A DNA stretch of 64,000 nucleotides from Tretioscincus oriximinensis (Eukaryota > Chordata > Lepidosauria > Squamata > Gymnophthalmidae), in the NCBI GenBank assembly GCA_022410635.1, contig JAJVDF010000460.1:310001-374000 (forward strand), read 5' to 3'. Below, piece by piece: positions 54,621 to 64,000 of the stretch. The notes beneath the pieces are model-generated. The model had not been told where the DNA came from. It saw only the letters and a list, made by a program, of their open reading frames with translations, and did no database searches. The position numbers and the translations under genes were made by a program. Each line of letters opens with the position of its first letter. The first letter of the stretch is position 1.

Positions 54621-57559
54621 TTAATTATTTTCTGAGGTTTTTCTAACACCATCATTTTATGCATCAAGATTTACAACAATAGTATACCTTTTTACCATAG
54701 CCTAACTCTCCTCTTTCAGGTGTGATTATAATTTTTCATTGCATTTTATCTCTAGAGTATTAAAAACTTGAAAATATAATGCACATAGAAATTCAAATAA
54801 GTAACATCTATATATGATATACTATTCTATTCAGACATTTGATAAAATAGAGTGTTTATTCTTCTAAGCATAGCAGTGCAATACTAGAAGTTTCGTTTTA
54901 CAATTTTTAACTGTCTAACATCGAACCGCTCTGGTAATTCAGTTGTAGAATAGGGTTTAAGTACATGAACTCGGGCTATTTTTATCTTTTTAAAAATTGA
55001 AAGCTAGAAAATTCAACTTCACTCAGTTCCCCAATAGATGAATGTCAATCAAACGTTTGGACATCTTTTTACGGGAGAAATCTATGAAGGAACACTTTGA
55101 AGACTCTAAAGTATAAAACATATTCTGCCTTGTTCAATACTTTTACTTAGTTATTTTTGGAATCTGCAGTGTGGAAAATCAGGAAAACAATTGAATGAAA
55201 AGGTTATGCAAACCTTTGACAGTTTGCACACAAACTGTCTTTTAGGTATACAAGAATGTATTTTGGATTGCAGTGTAAAGTACATTTCACTTTTTTTATA
55301 GAAAGCATTACTACAGTGGCACTAGAGGGCACTACGCACCTCTTAAGTTTTACAAATTTGCAGACAGAAAAGGTCATGGAATTGCTAAGCAGACATGTGA
55401 AACTGCTAAGTACCACATACTGGATAATATCGACATTGTAGAGATAGATGCATCTTTCTCGGGTGATGATGTCAACTTTCTGTGTTAGGCAGAGACTAAA
55501 AATCAGTCAAAACTGAGAAGAGACTTTCTTTCAATTTTTGCCTTTGCCTTCAAATGTGTAGGCAGCAGGACCATGCAAAGTATTTTTATATACCTCCCCT
55601 TCCCTTTCAATTATTGTTTTTCCCTGGCTCTAAGGTTTTTATGTTGTTAGCCATTTTTAATTTGTTTTTCTTTTGAAACGCTTTTTGAATGTGGCTGGTA
55701 TTTTAAGGAAAGGATCTCGCCAAGCAGTGAACACCCCTGTGGCATGCTGGGATGAGCATTAGGTAACACAGCTGTGACTGGGCTTTTAAAATATTTCTTG
55801 GGTTCTAGCAGGTAAAGACCAGCAGGATGCAGCAGGCAAATCAGAGAAGTGGACTCCATAGTTCCTTGTTTAAACTGGTTCTTCTCTAGGGGTGGGCCTG
55901 ATAGTGGTCTTCATTTAAATGCCTGAGAAGGATAAGAGAGTGAGGGTTCTCACCTCCACAGTTCATTCCACCAGGCCTTTAATTGGGGGGGGGGACTTTT
56001 TGCAGGAACCTTAAGCATCTATCACTACTGATATCACATGTACCCCACATACCTGAGTTGTGATAAAGGGAGAGGCAATGTCAAGCTTCATCCCTGTAGG
56101 ACTTCATATGCCATTTTCTTTTAGCATGATGACAGCTGCCCACAGCAGAGACTTCTGTAGCAGGTTATATTGATGTGAGTGTATATTTACAGTCTGTACC
56201 ACCTACTGCTTTGGTCAGGACTTGGGGAACAAGGCTCTAGTCAAGACTGAATCTAAACACAGGATGGATTTGTACCATGAGCCATTGGAGACCAAGGACT
56301 GTGGAGCACCATTAGGTTTATTGTCGATGGAAGCAGTCTCAAAGAAACCCATTGAAGCCAGCAAAGCAAAATGAATAGTAAGAGAAGTTACAGGTCTTTC
56401 AGGACCAGGCCAACCCTTGGGGGTCTTTTTTAAACAGGAACTCATTTCCTTTGTCTCGGTTTTCTCTTTTCTAGCTCTGACCTCTACTTGGACTTTTCTT
56501 GCCTCTTTCTCAAAGTCTTGTCCGTAGCAGGCCTAGCCAAAAAGGCTTTTATAGCCTGGGAAAGGAGCAAGGATTGTACAGACAACTTGTTCTGACATTC
56601 GGTAGAGAAATCGGTAGTAGTTCACTTCGCTGCATGCCTGAGGTAAGATCATCCTCAGGGATAGAGTGTTCTCATTAGGGGAAAAAAAGACATTCCTCTT
56701 GATCAGATACTTTTACTCATTAGAACAGAACATGGATTGAAATGCCAGTGGTCCCTCTGATTGATACGTCATTAGTGTCCTACTCTCTCCCAGGATAATG
56801 CCAACCCAGGGAATTCGTTGATGAGCAGGCAACAATTTTGTCCACATAATAGCAGAAGACCTGGCTGCTTTGAGAATTTGTCCCTTTCAACATTATTCAG
56901 GTCAATGATCCTTTGACTTCAAGGAACTTCTATGAGTGCAGGTGCTAGATTTAAAAGCTAGCAAGAATGTGGAGCTTTCCTGTTGAAGTCCAGATCAAGC
57001 CAATTCACCTTTCAGTCATGGCTTGGCCTATATACGTAATAGTGGTTCACCAGGTCGTTCAGTACAAATACTGGTATGTGAACTGATATTCGTAGAATTA
57101 AAGGATGGGAATTGTTTGCAGAAGTGACGTGGCTCATTTGCTGAACATTTGCAGATGCTTAGAGGCTCCATTCATGGGACAAGTGATATCGGGGATATTG
57201 GTAGCTCTAGAACTGGAATTCTGTTGATCTTGGTGCTTTGTTTTGTTTCTCTTGTCGTGTCACAAGAGAATAGGGGGACAAATTGATGTGTTAGGCCTCA
57301 TAAGCCTTATGCTGGAGCCACAGGAAGAATGGGATCAGGGTCTTTACTTCATCCTGCATCTAGTATCCCAAAGGAAAAACCTGATAGATCACTTGGGGAC
57401 GGGGAAACACTTGCCATGATGTTTATGGTTTGAGATAGTGAATCTTCTATTTGATTTAGTCTTTTCTTTGTTTTAGTTCAATTATATCTTAGTCATGATG
57501 GACTGTATGAGTGCTAAGGCACATATCTACTGGTACATGTATGTGTATGAGGGGGGAGG
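54621..57559. other. Long anonymous stretch
   Basis: No exon or named repeat. 56195-57420 has higher complexity and frames broken by stops that hint at an old retroelement, but no diagnostic motif could be read. A G9 run is at 55985-55993. Confidence 0.4.
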
Positions 57560-57790
57560 TCACCTGATTGTCAGTCTGGGATAGTTGTTAGAATGTCAGA
57601 CTCTTACCTGGAAGTTTCCTGGTTTGATACTACACTTCTCCACAAAAACCAGCTGGGTAACCTTGGTCTTGTCACCATTCTTCAGTGCTCTCTCAACCCC
57701 ACGTACTTCACAAGGCATTGTGAAGAGAAGAACAGAAGATTATGTGAGCCACTTTGATTCCTTTCGGGTTGAGAAAACTGACTTTGCTTC
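57560..57790 (+). mobile_element. Old tRNA-derived SINE (family A)
   Basis: 'agtctgggatagttgttagaatgtcagactc' in pieces matches the SINE head. TTTCCTGGTTTGATACTAC holds the decayed box B. CAGCTGGGTAACCTTGG, CTCTCAACCCCACGTACTTC and 'gagccactttgattcctttc' follow. More diverged than the other copies. Confidence 0.65.
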
Positions 57791-59463
57791 TTTTTCCTGC
57801 TTGGCCTGTTAGCTGAAAACTATATAGAGTGCTCTAATAAGAAATAGTAAATAAAACAACTTTAGATCCTTATGTGCTGATTTTCTGATTTTTAGTATCT
57901 CATGATTAGTTTGCAATATAGTGCAGTTGTCTATTTCTGTAACTGGNGATGGGCAATAGTAAAGTCTGACCTTCTAATGAGCAGTTGTTTCAGTGAGGAG
58001 AGCACAGCTGTTGCTGAAGCAAAGAAGAATTACACTTTATACTCAAGCATGTCTTTCAAATTAACTTCATANCCAGATAAATTCACAAATATTTGTTCTA
58101 GAAGTTGAGATATAAAACTGCACTGTCCGGTATGTTAGTAACAGAGCTTCAGAGGAATGAATTACGGTACGTTAAGTATCATGTTAATGTGGCACAATCC
58201 TAACTTACCAAGTAGCAATATTCAGCACAACATGTTCTGTCACAATTATGAAAAGACAGACAGGTCTGAAATGCCAAAAAGTGCTTCTGCTGATTTGACC
58301 TACTTCTATAAGAACAAAATCTGTTTGTTCCACTCTCTGTTAAGGCTTTAGGGTATCTGCATTATCTATCTTCAAGTCACTGGTAGTGTTCACTTAATTT
58401 AATCAAGTGTAATGGAATCTCTTTAAGCTGCATTTTGGAAACTACAAGCTGCTTTGTGTAGTGAAAAATAGATGATCAAAATCAGATTATATGATACAGA
58501 ATTTCTAATTAGTCTTGCCTATATTTTTAACTATCATGGACAAAACAATTGCATGTTTTGCTTCCCTTTAAAAAATAGTTTTATTTGGGATTAGTCAACT
58601 ACTGCAATTAAAAATTATAATCTCTTTTGATTATATGTTGGATAGTATATATATGTTCCAACTGGTTCTGTTTATGACTTTGTCACTTTAGTTTTCTAAT
58701 TNATGTTGATTTTATACTTATCACTTATTTATAACTAGATTTTGAGTGAACTGTGCATATATATACAATTCAAGAACAAGCAATTGTGTCTTTCAGTTCA
58801 GGTAACTGCAAGAAAAGTTGGTTTGAAAGGTAGATTAGTTCAGATTAGGTGTGGCTGATTATTTCAGAAAAGGTGTGGTGCCGGTTACCTAACTGCATCA
58901 ATTTGGGGAGGACCTTGAGATGTGTCATCCATTTCAAACTCATGTTAATAAAAGGGTTTTGTAGCAATATAGCAATAAGAAAAATCTGTGAGCTTGAGCT
59001 TGCATAGACTATTTTAGATCTGAAGAAGTAGGCTAAGACCCCTTCCACATGCTGTATTAAAAATTGCAATGGCATTCCGAAATAAGTCACAAGCCCAGGC
59101 ATAAGTTCCCTCGTCCTTTCTCAAAGAAAGCATTAGAAAACCTTTAAATCCACATGGAATAGACAAGATGACTAACCAGGAAGAAACTACTGAGCATGCT
59201 TAGTATGCTAATTTGCATTGTTTTGTGCTAGCGTAATCTTGTTAAGGATCATACACACAGGACACTTCTTACCCCCGTGGCTGCAGGCATGGCTATTTCA
59301 CAAAGGATCAGCAAAAGGGCAAAAGGACTTTTTTCCAAGTGTATTGCGAAAACTTCCTGGTGTTTTGCGAAATCTCCGTTAGCACATGGGATACAATAAT
59401 CATGATGTTGCTATCAACATGATAGGAAAACTTCGTGTGCCTGCAGACTTAGTTCACTTAATG
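57791..59463. other. No recognisable feature
   Basis: Anonymous. 'gatctgaagaagtaggct' at 59019-59036 recalls the PLE end motif but has no flanking match. Confidence 0.4.
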
Positions 59464-59581
59464 TGTGAAGAAGTAGATTTTGTCTATGAAAGCTCGCGTC
59501 ATCAACTCCTTTCTTGTTACTCTCTAAGATCCTATGAAACCCTTTTGTTAGAAATTCTGGTCCAGATTAACGCAGCCACTT
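59464..59581 (+). mobile_element. Old PLE 3' end
   Basis: TGTGAAGAAGTAGATTTTGTCTATGAAAGC-type sequence (59464-59493), TACTCTCTAAGATCC, 'ttctggtccagattaacgcagccac'. Same order as the other PLE ends but strongly diverged. Confidence 0.55.
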
Positions 59582-60264
59582 AACTGCACATAGTGGATAC
59601 ATAAAACCATTGAACATTTTCTGCAGCAGATCCTCTTCTAATTTTGCAGTTTTTGAAAGAGGAAAGCATATTCTCATATTTTGCATAACAAGAGGAAGCA
59701 TTGCTCTGTTGTAGTTGCTGCAGCATGACTTGCTATGTTTTTGAATGATTGCTGTACAGACTGCAATAGTGTGATACAAAATTTAAATGTAAGTTGTCCA
59801 TTCTAAGTACAGTTTTTAAAAATTGTGCTTCTGTCATGTTCTATGTTAGGAAGACACAATTACTTTTTAAAGAAAAGCACAGTTAACACACTAATTCTTT
59901 TAAAACCTGATTTAATGTTTTTGTTCTTCTTTGCTATATTGGTAATGATACTTCCAGTTTTTTGTTTCAATATTATTTAAGTTAGGATTCTCACATAGAA
60001 ACCAGGTTAAGTTTTGCACTGTTGGCTATAAAAGAAAGTACTTTTCATCAAATGCAACTTCAAGTTCCTGCTGCACTTGGAGGTGGGGGGAAATAACTTT
60101 TCACATCTGTGAAAAGTGCAAAAAAGTCCTCATTTTTATGTGAGGATCCTAATTTAAGTCCATTTATAAACTGATGCTTTAGCATATTATTTCCCAAATT
60201 GTCTTCATGATCAACTCAATCTCTCTAATCTTTCTTAACCTCAAAGCATTGGACTTCCATAATA
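59582..60264. other. No recognisable feature
   Basis: A small hairpin (ACTTTTCACATCTGTGAAAAGT, 60097-60118) is the only structure noted. Confidence 0.35.
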
Positions 60265-60358
60265 ATACAATTTTTATTTATTTATTTACTTGTTTACTTA
60301 CTTTCTTATTTACTTACTTACTTATACCCCGCCCGTACCCGAAGGTCTCAGGGCAGCC
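60265..60358 (-). repeat. SINE A / LINE tail fragment
   Basis: (TTTA)n/(CTTA)n then ATACCCCGCCCGTACCCGAA and GGTCTCAGGGCAGCCA: the reversed 3' tail block only. Confidence 0.8.
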
Positions 60359-61101
60359 ATGCACACCAGAAACTAATATTGCCCATATTCTATAAACATA
60401 TTCCTAAAATCGACACCTCTTCTCTGAATTGAATTATATTTAAAATCATTAGTATAAGAAAATTTGTGTTCAGTTAAATCTACATTATCTGTTAATGCTA
60501 TAGTGCCTCATTTCCAATTTTGTTTGTTTATTCTTTTATCTTACCCTATAATTCTCAGAGCAGGTAACAGTAATAAAAACAAAGTACCTTAAAAAACAGC
60601 TGTGTCTGGGAAGGGAAAGCTAGTGTTTATTTGTTGCTTAACTAGGCAATTCCCTATTTCAAGACTGATGGCAGTCAGCCATTACTTCATGGTAGAAGTG
60701 ATATTTCTAAGTCTGGATAACATTAATTTTTCCTTTATGTTTTAAAGGATACTCATGTTTCACAGATCAATTGAACTACAATTTTACTTAGATTTGATAC
60801 TCTGTGAGAAATCAGAGAGATAACCGATTATTTACCAATTTACACTACTAATATGGCTCCTGTCCTGTCTTCCTTTACCTCTCAATAGACTTAATTAGAA
60901 TTATAATGGACACAGTGACATTTATACTATGGTAGCATCACTTGCTACCAAGATGATCTTGAATGTCAGTCGGGAAACATTTTTCAGCTGCAGAGACTAG
61001 TCACTGGCAAGATATAAATGATAACAGCAAATGCTTTATGCACAGAAAAGGATAGTGGTTCAGTTGGTCTATGGTGCTATCTTGGTTTCTAGAAGCTCAG
61101 G
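60359..61101. other. No recognisable feature
   Basis: Anonymous sequence. Confidence 0.35.
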
Positions 61102-61103
61102 TA

Positions 61104-61854
61104 CAGTATATCTCAAAAGTGAGTGCACTCTAAATGAAAATGGACAAATTGAGGTCAAAGTGCCATCTTCCCCTCATGGAACTCATTAATGTTGCAAGTG
61201 TGTCTTGCCTACAGTAACGCATGGTGTTGGGAGTGGCATAGTTTGGGGCTGCATGAGTGCTGCCGGCTGTGGGGAGCCCCAGTTCATTGAGGGAATTATG
61301 AACACCACTATGTACTGTGACATATTGAAGCAGAACATGATCCCTGCTCTTCAGCTACTAGGTTGCAAGGCAATGTTCCAACACGATAATGACACCAAAC
61401 ACAATGCCAAAAAGATCACTCCCTTGCTGAAGAAGCTGAGGGTAAAGATGCTGGACTGGAGCAACCTCATATTTAAGGTAGAGGAGTGCAAGGTCTCTAG
61501 CATCCTCCAGTCCCGTGATGTCAACATGGAGGAATGGAAGAGGATTCCAGTGGCAATCTGTGTAGCTCTAGTGAACTCCATGCCTGAGAGAGTTAATGTA
61601 GTGCTAGAAACTAATGGTGGGCATACAAAATATTAACAATTTGGCCTCAGTTTGCCCATTTTCACTTAGGGTGTACTTACTTTTGTTGCTAGTGGTTTAG
61701 AAATTGATGACTGTGTATTATTTTGAGGGCACACTAAATGTCCATTGTTATACAAGCTATACCCTGACTATTGTCCTTTGTATGCAATTGTCATGCAAAG
61801 ATACAATAAAATATTGACAAATTTGATGGGTGTACTCACTTTTGTGATACACTG
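61104..61854 (+). mobile_element. Internally deleted Tc1-like transposon
   Basis: Terminal repeats CAGTATATCTCAAAAGTGAG at the left and CTCACTTTTGTGATACACTG at the right, each flanked by TA (61102-61103 and 61855-61856). At 751 bp it is about half the usual ~1.3-1.6 kb, so the 5' half of the transposase is gone. It encloses the transposase remnant. Confidence 0.9.
61205..61636 (+). pseudogene. Tc1-like transposase C-terminal remnant
   Basis: The frame reads GVGSGIVWGCMSAAGCGEPQ, NTTMYCDILKQNMIPALQLL and CKAMFQHDNDTKHNAKK, the block around the second catalytic Asp of the DDE domain. KMLDWSN should be followed by the 'SPDLNPIE' box with the third catalytic residue, but this is replaced by unrelated residues. 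MEEWKRIPVAICVALVNSMP and ERVNVVLETNGGHTKY close the protein as in intact relatives. The DNA-binding half and first Asp are missing. The frame is uninterrupted for 143 codons but cannot encode an active enzyme; the Met at 61205 is not a native start. Confidence 0.85.
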
Positions 61855-61856
61855 TA

Positions 61857-63735
61857 GATTTAAATTCAAATTTGTACTAGAATTGTGATCTGGCTCAAAA
61901 GGGTTGTACAAGTCTCACAGAATTTCTGAGTTCAGATTATCTATTTCAGCGATACATGTAAATAAGAAATCATGAGGATTAATCAGAGTTTAGTTTTCAG
62001 TAAAGCTTGAATTGAGTTTGGAAACAGGTTTTCNACTTTGGTTGCTAAATTCAAGTTTAGAGTGTTGTTGATGAAGTTTCTTTAACCAAACATGTTTCTG
62101 ATTTTTAGATGTCTTTGGGAAGTGAAAACAAAAGGTGCTGAAGCTGCTTTCTTAGTTTCCTGGGGAAGAACCAGAATGGCAGTCCTAGTTTAACGTTATA
62201 TAAATACAAGATTGTCTCTGAACTTCTACTTAAATCACCTTTTCATGCTTTTTTGGAAAATATTTTTCATCTGGGCTATGAACTTATTCCTCTTTCCCAT
62301 CTCAACCCCAAAATGTCTCATTACAGAGATGGCTTTTCCAGAGTTTATATACTGTATAGAAAGTGTTTTTAAAGACTATATAAGCAAAATCATTGTGTTT
62401 GAGACATTTAGTTTGGAAATTTAAATCAAACATAGTAATGAATCTTTGGGCCTTAACAGGAGAACATTTTAGTTTCCAGGCTGTTTTTAGCTACTGCTGT
62501 AGCTAAATGTTAAGTCACAAACCACAAAGTTTCAGCTCCTTTTTTGGTGCTCCCTCTGTGGGAATTGAAGGCATGCCATGTTCCTCAATTCTGTTATTCT
62601 GTGACCCTGGGATGGTTTTAGTTGCTGACTTGGAACATTAAGTATCCTTCCAAGATAACTGTCTACAACGGAAAGTTTTATATTGGTGTATATCTCTTGG
62701 TGCAGTGTTATAAAGTTGATATGTACCATTGGATAGCTTGAGGAGTATTAAGCTACAGTCCTGCACAAGGGCAATCTTTGGATCAACATGGAAGGAACAA
62801 ATCAAGACAAGGAGCTAACACCTGTATGTAAATTCTTTTCCCCCAATATATATATTTATTTATCTCTCTAAAGCTTCTAGAACAGAGTTCATGATTTCTT
62901 GGCATATTATATACTATTGTGGTGTGAGCAGATACTTATCTCTTGTGACTGTAATGAAATAAGTAATAGTGATTTCTGTGAAATGTTAGAAGGCTTACAT
63001 TTAAATACATTTTTGACAAATTTAGCCCCTTTTTCTTGTTGTATTGCCTGAATTGCAGCATTACATTATCTCAGTATTTGTTAAAACTGAGTTATATGAC
63101 TGGGATTAGATGGTATCTGAATTCTTAGTTTAAGATGCTATCATACAGTGTTTCAATCTCACCTCTAACCCAATGTAATTTGAACACAGCAGATGGTAAG
63201 ACTAGTGATAAAATTCCTTCAGAACAGTATATGTGTTTGCAGGAAAAATATGCTTTTTTCCCAACACTTTTTTGTACTTAACAAATATTAATATTAATAT
63301 TAAATTTAAGGAATTGTCACATGATTCTATCCTATTGTACTACTGGAATTCATATTTTACTATGTCTTCTAATCGAACTTTAATTTGCTGGTAATGCATG
63401 ATCTGTAATGCTTTTGGTATTTTACTAGTGTGCTCTAAACCTAGTGATTAAAATTGCCATTGAGATGGTACAGACTTATACACTTTGTAAAGAAAATTAC
63501 TTTGAATTTATTTAGAAGTGCAGAATGTATCTTTCAAGTCATATTTAGGTTACATGAATGGTTAACACAACATTCATATTAAGTCAGTTAATACACATTT
63601 TGATTGTAACACATTCAAAATAGTGTATGTTTTCAAATTTATTTTATGTAAAATAAATTTCATGGCTTTTATACCAGCAAAATGTAGAATCACAAGGGAC
63701 ATGAAATATTTAGGAATTAGTGGAATAAGGCCAAC
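61857..63735. other. Mostly anonymous; one weak exon-like segment
   Basis: Around 62788-62825 an ATG opens MEGTNQDKELTP up to GTATGT, a usable donor. The upstream AG has no clear pyrimidine tract. The rest is AT-rich without features. Confidence 0.3.
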
Positions 63736-63739
63736 AGCG

Positions 63740-64000
63740 TTGCCAGAAATACTTCTCCCTTCCCCGTCCCCTTTTCTTCTCCTACCCCCTTCCCCTTCTC
63801 CTCCTTCCCCTTCTTCCTTTACCTCTTCTTCTTCCTCTTCCCCTTTTTCCTCCTTCCTCCTGTTCTTTTTCTTCTCTGCATCTTCTTTGTCCTGGTCTTT
63901 TTTTCTTCCTTTCCCCCCTCCCCCCAGGGCCGCCACCCTACCCCATCCCATTCTGACTCTTCCTCCTCTTCTCCCTCCTCTTCCCTCTCTTCCTTGCTCC
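63740..64000. repeat. Polypyrimidine tract running off the window end
   Basis: C/T-rich with few purines, CCT/CTT-type words without a fixed unit. The Lys/Glu-rich minus-strand frame is low complexity. It could be the tail of a family B SINE or an independent tract. Confidence 0.85.

Noticed and set aside
56195..57420. Possible DIRS or other retroelement interior
   Set aside because: Frames on both strands are full of stops and no reverse transcriptase, RNase H or recombinase motif could be read.

Overview
The window is non-coding, transposon-rich DNA of a vertebrate, most likely a squamate reptile (lizard or snake). Evidence: a tRNA-derived SINE of the type common in squamates (five or more copies), a second tRNA-derived SINE with GAA/TTC tails, a 5'-truncated L1 LINE, L2/CR1-like LINE 3' ends, Penelope-like retroelements (PLEs) with GIY-YIG endonuclease reading frames, hAT, Tigger and Tc1/mariner elements, many foldback MITEs, one LTR family, and a single CpG island. 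There are no operons, phage genes or CRISPR arrays. Almost all longer ORFs are repeat remnants or low-complexity sequence.

Layout. 1-9.7 kb: nested MITEs and SINEs (hAT MITE inside a SINE at 3.4-3.9 kb; a Tigger-like MITE at 2.3 kb), an LTR at 6.0-6.4 kb, and a foldback element followed by a ~140-bp tandem repeat at 7.0-7.8 kb. 9.7-12.8 kb: L1 ORF2 remnant on the minus strand. 12.9-17.4 kb: SINE, LINE tail, two PLE copies with GIY-YIG reading frames (one internally inverted), a hAT MITE with a 40-G run, and a long palindrome. 18.3-18.7 kb: second LTR, opposite strand, with a primer-binding-site-like sequence. 19.0-19.3 kb: long GAA/GAT microsatellite. 20-45 kb: mostly anonymous DNA with scattered SINEs, foldback MITEs, PLE ends and unnamed dispersed families. 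46.0-47.5 kb: CpG island, the only promoter-like region, with several candidate first exons on the plus strand and a 361-bp assembly gap. 48-64 kb: probably intron or intergenic DNA, with SINEs, an L2/CR1-like LINE piece, a PLE end, a Tc1 remnant and a terminal polypyrimidine tract.

Host gene. At most one gene is visible, starting in the CpG island and reading rightwards out of the window. I do not recognise it by name. The most interesting signal is in the PLE family: at least six pieces share a terminal motif with the layout of a hammerhead ribozyme core, two carry 12-bp target-site duplications, and three show 5' inversions like those made by twin priming.
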